The notes under the pieces were generated by a model that was given only the letters and a program-made list of their open reading frames with translations, did no database searches and was not told the origin of the DNA. Position numbers and translations under genes: made by a program. Source: Candidatus Wallbacteria bacterium (GTDB taxonomy: Bacteria; Muiribacteriota; JAQTZZ01). From it: a DNA stretch of 64,000 nt. The stretch spans positions 62,001-126,000 of the forward strand of contig JAQTZZ010000002.1 in assembly GCA_028687545.1 (NCBI GenBank), in the 5' to 3' direction. This document shows, piece after piece, positions 34,759 through 43,857 of this stretch. Numbering within the stretch: the first letter of the stretch is position 1; every line of letters begins with the position of its first letter.

Positions 34759-35691
34759 CTATTTTAAGATTTCAAGCGGGACGTTTTTTGATCCGCCAGG
34801 TGCAGGATCAAAGAAATTCTTCTCAACCAGGTCTGAGCGTGACAGGAGCATCCTTCCAAATTTCAATGCTGTTCCGCGGTCAGGGGCATCATTCGGAATT
34901 GTGAACGCATACCTGATAGGCCCGCCTGTCAGGGAGACCGTATTTTTACCGCTGCCTGTCACTTCAGTGGTAACCTGGGAATAGAACTGGGCCTCCATAG
35001 TGCTTCCCATATTGATCCTGTCAGGCAGCCGGATGAACTTGAGATGATACTTCTTGGCGGATGATTCATAGATGAAGGCATAATCCAGCGAATAGTTCTG
35101 AAGCCTGGGAACAAGCTGAGACTCAGTCTGGCAGACATTGTCAGGTCGGCAATTGGCTTTAAGCATAACAGCGATGCTTCTGCCTCCCAGTTTCTCCCGA
35201 TAGACTATGTCTGCAAGCTCCCAGCAGAACAGGGTGCGGTATCCAGCAGGTTCAAGGTTGGGATCGACACGCCCGAATTTCACATCCGGCCTGGCAAGGA
35301 TTTCATACCAGTTGTCAGCTGTCAGCTCTGTTCCATATTGAGAGTGCTCTCCGTATGCGACAGTCATCCTGCTTCCTGCAAAATCAGCATACCAGTCTGT
35401 GAATTCAGGGATCAGCAGTCGTTCAATCACCACATAATCCGCCACTGCGATGACGTCAGCTCTGCGTTTCAGTTCAGTAATCTTCCGGCAGGCGGCAAAA
35501 CTGCCTGAAGGCTCAAGCACTATCTCCACACCCGGTTCTCCTGCCTCGAACTCAGCTTTCATGTCCTTCATCAGAGCGGTCAGGCTGCTGGCATGAAAGA
35601 CAACCAGTTTTTTCTTTTCTCCGCATCCCTGGCAGAGAGTGAAAAAAGCCAGAGTCAGCAGAAGCAGCAGGCGTTTTCCCGAAAGGTTCAT
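34759..35691 (-). CDS. WtpA/ModA-like oxyanion-binding lipoprotein, copy A
   Basis: 310 residues; ribosome site AAGGGG before the ATG. The N-terminus MNLSGKRLLLLLTLAFFTLC ends QGC, a lipoprotein-type cleavage site. Then come VVFHASSLTALMKDMKAEFE, VEIVLEPSGSFAACRKITEL, ADVIAVADYVVIERLLIPEF, NWYEILARPDVKFGRVDP and GYRTLFCWELADIVYREKL. All are characteristic of the WtpA/ModA tungstate/molybdate-binding family (periplasmic-binding fold type II). It should bind the anion outside the inner membrane and hand it to the permease. Unlike copy B, it is on the opposite strand to the permease and lies after the ferredoxin, pointing to an inversion. The anion (tungstate, molybdate or other) cannot be set from sequence. 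Confidence 0.85.
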   Translation of the reverse strand: MNLSGKRLLLLLTLAFFTLCQGCGEKKKLVVFHASSLTALMKDMKAEFEAGEPGVEIVLEPSGSFAACRKITELKRRADVIAVADYVVIERLLIPEFTDWYADFAGSRMTVAYGEHSQYGTELTADNWYEILARPDVKFGRVDPNLEPAGYRTLFCWELADIVYREKLGGRSIAVMLKANCRPDNVCQTESQLVPRLQNYSLDYAFIYESSAKKYHLKFIRLPDRINMGSTMEAQFYSQVTTEVTGSGKNTVSLTGGPIRYAFTIPNDAPDRGTALKFGRMLLSRSDLVEKNFFDPAPGGSKNVPLEILK

Positions 35692-35793
35692 AATTACCCC
35701 TTGAAATCATTATCAGTATGACATTTTAGCCTCTGCCATATCAAGTAGTAATTTGGAGGTGTTTTCCTGTATAATTGATTTCACAAGGCCAAC

Positions 35794-36489
35794 ATGACGA
35801 TGAAGATATTTCTGACCCTGTTTTTTTTTCTGCTTTTTTCTGGAACTTCGAATTCATGTTCAGCCTATAATTTCAGAAACTCGACCTTCAACGACATCAA
35901 GCGAGCCTCAGCAAAATCGTTTTTCAAGATCATTTCCAGCATCAATGGATTCGAAAAATGCGGCACAGCCGAGCTTGAGTCCCTGAAGTCCCGCTGGAGC
36001 GATGTCTCAGTATCCTGGACCCTTTTCCAGACCAAAGTGGAAAACTGGCTCAGGCTGATCCCTGATGAAACTTCCGTGAAAGACTGGAATGCCGCGTTGG
36101 GAGAATTTCAGCGGATTATCGGAAAAATACACGGAGAAATTGCAGCAGGAAGCGGGGAAACAGCGCTCAGCGAGATGACTGGACTCAAGATCGATCTGCT
36201 GCTTTTTTTTCATTTCAATCCCCTGGATACATCCAGGGATGCGGCAAAAACCGGGGACCGCGGTACTATGATCATAGTTTTTTCGGATGTATCCTGGTTT
36301 AAAGATGAACTGCCGCCTGAACTTGTGTTGTTTCAAAAGAAAATCGGGGAACTGTACAAAAATTTTGATGAGCCGCACAGGAAATCCTTCCTGGAATGGA
36401 AAGAAGATCACAGAATTGTTCTGAAAAAAGTGCTGGCTGATTATTTCGAACATCACAGCTGGCTGAGACGGTCAGGGGAAAATCCTTAA
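35794..36489 (+). CDS. Small exported helical protein of the transport cassette, copy A
   Basis: 231 residues. N-terminal signal peptide (MTMKIFLTLFFFLLFSGTSNSCSA). The mature part is almost all helix-forming: FNDIKRASAKSFFKIISSIN, SWTLFQTKVENWLRLIP, LKIDLLLFFHFNPLDTSR and DHRIVLKKVLADYFEHHSWL. This suggests a four-helix bundle of ~200 residues. The HxNPLD motif and the HSW near the C-terminus are shared with the paralogue at 44799-45461. No heme (CxxCH) motif is seen. It may be a periplasmic metal-binding or redox partner, as imelysin/EfeO or P19-type proteins are for metal importers, but no family was recognised. It is divergent from the binding-protein gene and ends at a bidirectional terminator. 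Confidence 0.7.
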   Translation: MTMKIFLTLFFFLLFSGTSNSCSAYNFRNSTFNDIKRASAKSFFKIISSINGFEKCGTAELESLKSRWSDVSVSWTLFQTKVENWLRLIPDETSVKDWNAALGEFQRIIGKIHGEIAAGSGETALSEMTGLKIDLLLFFHFNPLDTSRDAAKTGDRGTMIIVFSDVSWFKDELPPELVLFQKKIGELYKNFDEPHRKSFLEWKEDHRIVLKKVLADYFEHHSWLRRSGENP

Positions 36490-36512
36490 AAAGGGCACGG
36501 TTTCCCGTGCCC
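36486..36512. terminator. Bidirectional intrinsic terminator between cassette copies
   Basis: The arms GGGCACGG (36493-36500) and CCGTGCCC (36505-36512) are the same hairpin as at 25274-25293. Minus-strand transcripts of giant gene copy B meet a TTTTT run, and plus-strand transcripts of the small helical protein (stop 36487-36489) meet TTTT. The hairpin seems to have been carried with the duplicated 3' end. Confidence 0.8.
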
Positions 36513-36519
36513 TTTTGGT

Positions 36520-39500
36520 TCACTCATGATTGTATTCGATTCTGGTCTTCTGTCTCTTCAGCAGTTCGTCCATCAGTTTGGTGTCCAGGATCCAGAAAGG
36601 CACCAGGATCGCCCTGGTATTGTTGGATTTGTCTGTGACAGAGATCTTGAGCAGTTCAGGTTCCAGCGGCAGTTGCTCGAAATCAAGGCGTGTGCTTTCC
36701 TTGAACTGCGTGAAGAAGATGGCATGCTTATGGCCTGTGTTGTCTGTCATGATCGGGATATTCTCAGTCGGGAGATTGATCCAGGCCCCGTCCGGATCGG
36801 TAACGCCAGGTGTTTTCTTGACTTCGATCTTCACATTACCGGCGAATGTCACAGGGAACGCTCCATTGTGTCCCTCGATCAGGTTGTGGGAGATGAATGG
36901 CTGGTTCTCGATGCAGTCCACATTATCCCTGGCCTTGACTTCGAATGCCACTCTCATGTCCTCGTCTATGCCTAGCACATTCGGTTTGTCAGGAGTCTTG
37001 TCTCCTATGTACTGACTGAAATCGAAAAACTCCGCTTTCATGTAGTTGTTACCCGGCATCGGCTGATCAATTGCATCGAGAGAATATACATTCTTGTCGA
37101 TAAAGTAATCGAAGATGTTCAGGGGTTTGTCGACAGTCTCGTCATTCCCATCAACCAGCCTGGGCTCATTTTTCCCGTCGCCTGTGACTATGATCCGGAT
37201 TTTTCCGCGCTCGCTGGTGCCGTTGTTAAGCGGATTCAGTCCGGTCCCGCCCCATTCCGTATTATCCACAAGGGCAGTCAGGCCTGGAGTGGTGGAGTCG
37301 TCGATTCTGGTGCCGCCCATGCCTTCATCCCCGAATCCATATTTCGGTTCCAGGAAGATGTCATCCCTGTCGTCATCCGCCACCTGATACTTGATCACTC
37401 TGTTCAGTTTGGGAATTACGACAGTGAATGACAGTTCAGGCGGGTCATTGTCGTGTACCAGCAGCTTGGCAGCATACTTCCATGGGGCAATCGGATCTAC
37501 TGCCTCACCTGCAGCTTCCGGAGGTATGATCGGAGTGCCGTTGGAATTGAGGTAATTGCCCTTGCCGTCTGTGCCGTAGACATACCAGTAAAGGTAACTG
37601 GCATAGTTTTCAGGCAGCGGACCCACGGTGTCTTTTGGGTTGTATAGATAGAGGAATCTATGCATGTATCTCATGAGTCCGCCCAATTTTCCGGGCTGGC
37701 TCACATGGTAGTAACTGGAATCATCAGGAGGGGTATCCACTGACCCGATCAGAAGTGCGAAATCATCATCTATCTTGCTGTCACCGCTCAGGTCTACCAG
37801 GGAACCTTCAGGGATCTGGACGCTGGTATCAAGCTGGCTCTGGTAATCAGTGTAAACCGAGTCCACTGTGCGGTCCTGCAGCTGGTCGAAACGCCTGTTC
37901 CCTGAGTTGGCGGTCGGGTTTTCGATCTGGACCCTGAGCTTGAAATCATTGGGCTTCAGTGCCACATTGGGATTGTTGTCCAGGACCACATACTGGATTT
38001 CCCTTGGGAAGAGGTCGGCTGTGGTGCCGCCGTCCGCGTAATCATCAGTGACGTAATAATATAGAGCCGGGCCCTCTGTATCCACGACTTCGATCTGATA
38101 CCCGAAATCCTTGGAATTCGGGGAGGCTGTGTCTATGTCATGATAGCTGGTATGCCTCTTGGTATCGCAAGTCAGGTCATAGTAATTATACTTTGGAGGT
38201 ACGACATCAGGAACCTGGTCGCGGGGTTCCCATTTCACGCACGGGTAATCGAAATCCAGCCAGAGATAATAGCAGGCGAATTTGGAATCAGGTGCGCCGG
38301 ACAGAGGCATCACAAATTCAAACAGCTTCTGCTGGGGTGTGAGATTCAGCTTGACTTTGAATACTTGCCTGTCCGCGAAGTTCGGAGGATTCCAGGTGTC
38401 CCAGGGCACTGTCTCGTCCAGCGGCCCATCTGTATTGTTCCTGTATTCCACCACTGTGTCGTCTGACAAATCTCCTTTTTTGATCATGGTCTGTGTCCAG
38501 CGATAGATGGGCGTACCTGAACTGTTATCAAAGATGAAGGCACCCACATACCAGTGGTATTGGATTTCGCCCCAGTCCTTTTTCCTGTCTAGATGGGAGT
38601 TACCTGCGCCAGGGTCGAGCTGAGATGTGCCGAAGATTCCGGTGCCATTATCGTTGCTGACAGGAACGTCAATCCCATTATAGGGATAGTCCTCCAGAGT
38701 GGATTTTCCGTCACTGTTGATGTCAGCGCTTCCGCCTGCGACCAGGTCGCCCGGGCTGCCGGTCAGACAGGCAGCCTTGTCGTTGATGTCAGTGTTCACA
38801 GAAGGTTTGTAATTGTTGGGCTTCCGGCCGTCTCCGCCTGGCGATGGCTTGTCGTAGTTCCAGATGCCCACACCATCATAACTGTCCACTTTGGATGTGA
38901 TCGATGCGTCTCCTAAATGGTACTGGAAATACTTGCCCCACTGCACATAAAATGTGGCGTAAATAGGGACTCCGGTATCCTCGTCCACCTGCTGCGGGGC
39001 ATGGATATTGACCTGATGGATGTAACCCGGGGTAGGCGCATTTTCGTTGCCAACATGCACCACGTGTTCTGCGATGAAGTTCATATTGGATTTTTTCCAG
39101 GCATCCGGAGGATTTGACGGAGTGTAACCTCCGGGCAGGAAGCAGGCAGCGCTTCTCCAGTCAATTGTGGAAAAACAGGAGGTGGCCATGGCATAACCGA
39201 GGGAAACGCGCTCATCAATGAAAGAAGGATATTTCATGGTTTCATAATTATAGCGCTGATATACTCCCATCACCTGGATTTTGTAAATGCCGCGGTCCCT
39301 GAAGAGAATCTTGAATCCCTTGCGCTCGATCTGGGGCTGGCCGCTGACCAGATACAAATAGTTGTCAGGCTCGTTGGTTACCTTGATGTCAATCTTCACG
39401 CCCTGGCCGGCATTGGTCAGCACATTCTGGGGCTGGCCGTCGATCACAGGAGTGACAGTCGGATCTACTTTCTCACCTGTGACTTTGTTGCCGCTCGTGG

Positions 39501-41724
39501 CATTTGGCATCCAGAACTCATAAAGCACATTGTTGCTCTGCAGCACATCGATCACCCGCACATAGTAAATCAGACCAGGCCCTGCATTCGTGCCCTCGAT
39601 CAGTCCGATCGGGTAGCCGCCTGTGAATCCGTTGAAATTCACCGGCTGATGGTTCTTGAGTGTCTGTTCTCCGTAATTGTTGTTTTTGTTCAGCCGGTCG
39701 CCTGCGAAGGAAGGCGGGTTTTCAATGTAATAATCGCACCATTGGTCTTCAGGAACATAGTCGTCATTGGGTTTGGTCGGATCCTTGGGCTGGATCGGAT
39801 TCATGCTTCCGTCAGTGAGCGCGAAATCCACATGTGATATGTCGTCGCCTGCGATCGGAGGTCCTGCGATATTGACCACAGCAATATCCAAATCCAGTTT
39901 TCTAACATCGATCCCTGAACTCAGGTCCAAGACTGCTCCATGACTGAACTGAGGATCCCAGACCACCTGGTTTCCTGCCATCCAGCCATAATCCTGGCGC
40001 AGGTATAAATTGCCACCGATGAAAATCTTGAACATCAGGTAATGGTCTGCAATATTGTTTTCCTTGACCCTGTATACACGGTAATACCAGCCGTCAGACA
40101 GTACGGAGACCCATCTTTTTGTCAGAGCTGCCTGTGCAGGTGTGGGGGGAGGATCACCGGGCAGCGGAACATAGGTGTAATCCTGCAAGTTCTTGATCTG
40201 ATCAGGAGGCCAGGCAGTGTCCGGATTCCAGCCTGCAGGTTTCTGTTCCTGGGTCCTGATTCCATAATAAATATTCCCGTTCCCGTCGGCTGCGATGGTT
40301 TCGATTGTACCTGGAATTGTGGCAGGAATTGAGAAATTCATCGTATTGTCCTCAGTGGGGCTTCCTGAGAGGCCTCCGCTGGGGTCGATCTGGTAACCGC
40401 CGATCATCTTGGAGCGATTGAAAGAGCGGAGGTCAGGCAATAGTTCGTATTTGATGCCGCCCAGCCCGTCCCACTGGTCGCAGACAGCCATTTGAGGGGA
40501 TTCCGAATAATAAAACCAGTCAGAGCTGCGGTCCTTGGTAGCTGCGCCGATGGAGATCGTTCTGTCAGGAAGGTTGCACTGGACGAAAGCGGCAGTCATG
40601 GCAGTAGGCTTCATATAGCCAATTCCCTGGGCATCCGTTTCCACTGTTTCCATCTGGCCGATCTTCAGGATTTCGTCTGGAATCGTGGTATAGAAATACC
40701 GGCGGCCTGTGCAGCTCACTGCGATGTCCATGTGGCCTGTGGGGCTGACGATCGGCTGTTTGTCATAGTTTTCTCCCGGAGGGGAATCGCCGCAGGATGC
40801 TCCCAATGCCTCATAAGAGTAATTACATTGAAACAGGTGAAAAACCTGTTCAAATGCGCTGAATTGCCCGGAATATGGGTCCCATGTTCCTGCAACAGTA
40901 ATCGGCCGGTGACTGTCGTTATAATAATCATCCCAGAAGGTCAGGTCCCGTTCCAGATAATTATCGAGTCTGGCAAACTGGGAACACATGAAGGAAACAG
41001 CATAATAATGCTGGACATGCATCGCAGTCTGGTAACCATTAGGCAGAATCGCATGGTTATTTGTATCAAAGCCATAGCCGTTAGGCACCAGCAGATTTCC
41101 GAAATCGTCCTTGAAAACAGGCCCGCCATAGGTATGGGCGGCAATGAACAGAGGCGGGGCTACTGCGCCGCCCCAGAAGTCTCCGTATGTCGAAAATCCG
41201 CATTGCGGCCAGCGCAGGCATCTGTTCTGATAATTATCGTAATAATGGCCGAAGTGGGTGCCACTGCCTCCACCAAGATTCCACCAGTTGACTCCATAGC
41301 CGGCATACAGCCACTCTCCGTTCGGCTGCATCACACAACGGTAAAAGTTCCTGCCGATCAGAATTGCAGGATCGTAACCTTCTGCAGTAAGCCTAGCCAG
41401 CTCAGCGGGTGTGACGCGCGGAGTCTGGAAATCCGTTGTCTTGTTGCAGAGCAGGTAGACATTGTTGAACATGTCGACAGCGATCGCCTTGCCGGAATCT
41501 CCGGGCATGAAAAGACGCTTGGCCTTGGGGTCTGAACCATTGTCCACGATGACTGTCTCTGAGCTTTCAGTGAAAGGCCCGTAAACGCCTTTGTTTAGCC
41601 CGTCTCCGACCAGAATGTAAACCTGGCCGTTCCTTTTATAAATCTCGCTGTTGGCATAAGAAGGCGCACAATATCCGCTATAAACGATTAGAAACAGGAG
41701 AAACAATACAAGGATTTTCTTCAT
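36520..41724 (-). CDS. Giant exported protein of the OmpH-linked cassette, copy B
   Basis: 1734 residues; paralogue of 25301-30385. Signal peptide MKKILVLFLLFLIVYSGYCA; start after AGGGGGAG. It shares all blocks with copy A, including YILVGDGLNKGVYGPF, GRRYFYTTIPDEILKIGQ, the dockerin-like DINSDGKSTLEDYPYNG and the end RQKTRIEYNHE. Most of the 40 extra residues fall near residues 145-215, where a Gly/Trp/Tyr-rich insert (LGGGSGTHFGHYYDNYQNRC) replaces the shorter copy A segment. This is probably the exposed, ligand- or surface-specific part. The C-terminal ~100 residues differ from copy A at about one position. It is the last gene of a minus-strand operon after two OmpH-like genes. No known domain family was identified with confidence. 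Confidence 0.8.
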   Translation of the reverse strand: MKKILVLFLLFLIVYSGYCAPSYANSEIYKRNGQVYILVGDGLNKGVYGPFTESSETVIVDNGSDPKAKRLFMPGDSGKAIAVDMFNNVYLLCNKTTDFQTPRVTPAELARLTAEGYDPAILIGRNFYRCVMQPNGEWLYAGYGVNWWNLGGGSGTHFGHYYDNYQNRCLRWPQCGFSTYGDFWGGAVAPPLFIAAHTYGGPVFKDDFGNLLVPNGYGFDTNNHAILPNGYQTAMHVQHYYAVSFMCSQFARLDNYLERDLTFWDDYYNDSHRPITVAGTWDPYSGQFSAFEQVFHLFQCNYSYEALGASCGDSPPGENYDKQPIVSPTGHMDIAVSCTGRRYFYTTIPDEILKIGQMETVETDAQGIGYMKPTAMTAAFVQCNLPDRTISIGAATKDRSSDWFYYSESPQMAVCDQWDGLGGIKYELLPDLRSFNRSKMIGGYQIDPSGGLSGSPTEDNTMNFSIPATIPGTIETIAADGNGNIYYGIRTQEQKPAGWNPDTAWPPDQIKNLQDYTYVPLPGDPPPTPAQAALTKRWVSVLSDGWYYRVYRVKENNIADHYLMFKIFIGGNLYLRQDYGWMAGNQVVWDPQFSHGAVLDLSSGIDVRKLDLDIAVVNIAGPPIAGDDISHVDFALTDGSMNPIQPKDPTKPNDDYVPEDQWCDYYIENPPSFAGDRLNKNNNYGEQTLKNHQPVNFNGFTGGYPIGLIEGTNAGPGLIYYVRVIDVLQSNNVLYEFWMPNATSGNKVTGEKVDPTVTPVIDGQPQNVLTNAGQGVKIDIKVTNEPDNYLYLVSGQPQIERKGFKILFRDRGIYKIQVMGVYQRYNYETMKYPSFIDERVSLGYAMATSCFSTIDWRSAACFLPGGYTPSNPPDAWKKSNMNFIAEHVVHVGNENAPTPGYIHQVNIHAPQQVDEDTGVPIYATFYVQWGKYFQYHLGDASITSKVDSYDGVGIWNYDKPSPGGDGRKPNNYKPSVNTDINDKAACLTGSPGDLVAGGSADINSDGKSTLEDYPYNGIDVPVSNDNGTGIFGTSQLDPGAGNSHLDRKKDWGEIQYHWYVGAFIFDNSSGTPIYRWTQTMIKKGDLSDDTVVEYRNNTDGPLDETVPWDTWNPPNFADRQVFKVKLNLTPQQKLFEFVMPLSGAPDSKFACYYLWLDFDYPCVKWEPRDQVPDVVPPKYNYYDLTCDTKRHTSYHDIDTASPNSKDFGYQIEVVDTEGPALYYYVTDDYADGGTTADLFPREIQYVVLDNNPNVALKPNDFKLRVQIENPTANSGNRRFDQLQDRTVDSVYTDYQSQLDTSVQIPEGSLVDLSGDSKIDDDFALLIGSVDTPPDDSSYYHVSQPGKLGGLMRYMHRFLYLYNPKDTVGPLPENYASYLYWYVYGTDGKGNYLNSNGTPIIPPEAAGEAVDPIAPWKYAAKLLVHDNDPPELSFTVVIPKLNRVIKYQVADDDRDDIFLEPKYGFGDEGMGGTRIDDSTTPGLTALVDNTEWGGTGLNPLNNGTSERGKIRIIVTGDGKNEPRLVDGNDETVDKPLNIFDYFIDKNVYSLDAIDQPMPGNNYMKAEFFDFSQYIGDKTPDKPNVLGIDEDMRVAFEVKARDNVDCIENQPFISHNLIEGHNGAFPVTFAGNVKIEVKKTPGVTDPDGAWINLPTENIPIMTDNTGHKHAIFFTQFKESTRLDFEQLPLEPELLKISVTDKSNNTRAILVPFWILDTKLMDELLKRQKTRIEYNHE

Positions 41725-41833
41725 TACTCCGCTCCCCCTATCGATAATTTTTCATCTTCTAGAGTATCCGTGCAATTTATTAGTATTATTATTATATTAC
41801 TTTCCTTAGTCGCCATTGTTTCGTCAGGCAGTG

Positions 41834-42802
41834 TCACTTCGCTTTCAAACTATCCTTCAGGTATTGGATTACAGCAGCCTTGAATTTAGGGCTGATCTCG
41901 CTGTTATCAAGGAGCGCGGATACCACATCAACAGTAAGATCATGGCTCTCACCCAGAATGAATTCGTTTAAATCCTCTCTTTTGAAGGGTAATCTTTTTT
42001 CGCTGAAACCGGAGATGAAAGACTTGATGAAGATTTTTGCTCCTTCGTCAGGTCCCGCTTTATCGTCTTTATGAGTCTTCGGTTCTCCGCTCACGACCAT
42101 GTTCATCCTGTCATAATCCCCACCCGCGTTTCCGGGGGATGTGGTCTTTTCTGAGCTGAATTCATTATCATAAAAACTGCTGTTCAGAATCAGCTGGATT
42201 CCGCTCTTCCCTGCAACTTTTTTCAGAGTATCCTTGATTTCGGCCATTATCTGGTCGATCTCCCTGGAAGTTTCAGCAGGAGAATAAAACTCCACCAGAA
42301 ATTCGGAGTTTATCAATTTTTCCTGCTCGGATTTAAGTTCATCAGATTGAATTTCAATGGAATCCAGCTTCTTCTGATAAGGGCTCAAGGCCCGTTCCAT
42401 TTCCTCATGCTGTTTCAGGGTGTTGGTTAATTCCGAAGGATTGGAGCTGGCAGCTTTCTGCTGCTGCTCCCAGATACTGCTCTGTTCTCCCAGGATTCTG
42501 ATGCTGAGCCGGTTTTTTTCCTCATCCAGAGCATTGAGTTTTTTCTTTATTTCTTCCTGTTTCGATTTGTTTTTGGCTCTGATTCTCTCCTGTTCCAGTT
42601 TCCGGTTTTTTAAAGTGTCCGCTATCACCGAATCCGTGAGTCTGCCCTCGATCGGCCGCATGAAAGTGTGGAACTCAGGATAATAATAAAGCAGCACTTG
42701 AGGATGATAATAAAACGCCAGGTTAAGATCGACAGTGCCGACCGGCTCGGTCAAGGCAGCAAAGATGGCAGCCAGTAAAAAAATGATGGAAAGGTATTTC
42801 AT
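41834..42802 (-). CDS. OmpH/Skp-like periplasmic protein 1, copy B
   Basis: 322 residues; paralogue of 30490-31452. Signal peptide MKYLSIIFLLAAIFAALTEP, then VGTVDLNLAFYYHPQVLLYYYP. A coiled coil (~65-195, KNRKLEQERIRAKNKSKQEE) is followed by AEIKDTLKKVAGKSGIQLILNS, matching the OmpH fold, and by a C-terminal extension ending FKAAVIQYLKDSLKAK. Its ATG overlaps the preceding stop by 4 nt (ATGA), as in copy A. Divergence from copy A is much larger than that of the 3' part of the giant gene. The function as a periplasmic holdase for the giant protein is inferred from fold and operon position. Confidence 0.75.
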   Translation of the reverse strand: MKYLSIIFLLAAIFAALTEPVGTVDLNLAFYYHPQVLLYYYPEFHTFMRPIEGRLTDSVIADTLKNRKLEQERIRAKNKSKQEEIKKKLNALDEEKNRLSIRILGEQSSIWEQQQKAASSNPSELTNTLKQHEEMERALSPYQKKLDSIEIQSDELKSEQEKLINSEFLVEFYSPAETSREIDQIMAEIKDTLKKVAGKSGIQLILNSSFYDNEFSSEKTTSPGNAGGDYDRMNMVVSGEPKTHKDDKAGPDEGAKIFIKSFISGFSEKRLPFKREDLNEFILGESHDLTVDVVSALLDNSEISPKFKAAVIQYLKDSLKAK

Positions 42803-43656
42803 CGTGATTCCTCCTGTTTGAACGTATTGATAAGAATTTCCTGCAATTCCGAGGAAACCTTGTATTTTTCAAAAAGTATCCTCACTGCTTCCCAGGTATA
42901 ATCAGCCCCGCCGCACAGAATAAAATTTTCCCTGCCTGCTAAAAAATTCTGCCTGAAATAAAACCCGTATTTCATGAAATTGTTAAATTTTCCCCGTTCC
43001 TGATCATTGAAATTATCCTTATCAGGATTGCAGAGCTCCAGGATGGGAAATTTATAGCAGTTTTCAGCTCTGGAGGGGGCTCCGGGATAAAATATCAGTT
43101 TTTCCAGTTTACAGGATTTTTTTAACCGGGTAAGAGCAGCCAATACATCGTCCTTGATCTGTTTCCTCAATTTATCCTGCTCATCTTTGCCTGCCAGATA
43201 AAAGGAACCGAGTTTTACAGTCAAAGTATCGATTTTTCCGATGTTTTTACTGATTTGTTCTCGATTTTTCTCCCTTTCCAAAAGATAACCTTTTTCTGTT
43301 TCAGTTGAGGCTTTTGAGCCGCTGGCAGCTTGATCACGCCGGTATCTTTCGAAAAGTTCGAGATTCTTGGATTCCAGCAGCTTGTTTTCTTTTTCCAGTC
43401 CTTTGATCTGCTGAAGTGCTTGTGCTCCCATCCTCTCTACGTCGGTAACCATATCCGAGTGAAGATAAACAAGATTCTGGATACTGAACTCGTTGTTTTT
43501 CAAGAATTTGGCTGTTATAAATCCATCGTTTTCAGGCAGATAGAAGAAAATGTTGTAAGGGTGAAACCTGAGCAGCAAAGCCAGATCCACACTGCCGAAA
43601 TCAGCGCAGGCTGGAAAGATGGCAGTTAAAACAGCGGCTAGAAAGAGCCTTTTCAT
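42799..43656 (-). CDS. OmpH/Skp-like periplasmic protein 2, copy B
   Basis: 285 residues; paralogue of 31449-32291. Signal peptide MKRLFLAAVLTAIFPACA. Mature start DFGSVDLALLLRFHPYNIFFYLP is nearly the same as copy A. A coiled coil (~65-165, QQIKGLEKENKLLESKNLEL) precedes LTRLKKSCKLEKLIFYPG and the C-terminal domain ending YKVSSELQEILINTFKQEESR. It is the first gene of the operon from the promoter at 43758-43786 with a ~95-nt leader. Confidence 0.72.
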   Translation of the reverse strand: MKRLFLAAVLTAIFPACADFGSVDLALLLRFHPYNIFFYLPENDGFITAKFLKNNEFSIQNLVYLHSDMVTDVERMGAQALQQIKGLEKENKLLESKNLELFERYRRDQAASGSKASTETEKGYLLEREKNREQISKNIGKIDTLTVKLGSFYLAGKDEQDKLRKQIKDDVLAALTRLKKSCKLEKLIFYPGAPSRAENCYKFPILELCNPDKDNFNDQERGKFNNFMKYGFYFRQNFLAGRENFILCGGADYTWEAVRILFEKYKVSSELQEILINTFKQEESR

Positions 43657-43757
43657 ATTTTTCCTTTCCGGAGGAGAAGTGATTTGTCCCCCTGATATGT
43701 AAATAAATCAAGGCCAAATAAAATCCCGGCATTTCCTGGATCTGGAAACTATCAGTA

Positions 43758-43786
43758 ATTTTATCCGCGATCCTGCTATCTGTCAA
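43758..43786 (-). promoter_or_regulatory. Promoter of OmpH-like/giant operon, copy B
   Basis: On the minus strand the -35 is a perfect TTGACA (43786-43781), the spacer is 17 nt with GATCGCGGA as in copy A, and the -10 is TAAAAT (43763-43758). The equivalent element in copy A is at 32396-32424. Confidence 0.8.
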
Positions 43787-43857
43787 CTAAGCCCAAAGAT
43801 AACTATTTACCAAATATTGTGGTCTCGGGTAAAAGATAATGTTAAACTTTAAACGGA

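Larger units (their letters stand above)
25267..36489. repeat. Duplicated gene cassette, copy A (rearranged)
   Basis: The segment holds the giant exported protein, two OmpH-like genes, permease, ferredoxin, binding lipoprotein and a small helical protein. Each has a paralogue in 36490-48968. Here the binding protein is inverted and lies after the ferredoxin, and the PQQ-propeller gene is absent. Confidence 0.85.

Noticed and set aside
40492-41535. 347-codon open frame antisense to giant gene copy B
   Set aside because: A shadow of the conserved giant coding sequence. Its predicted product shows no family motifs.
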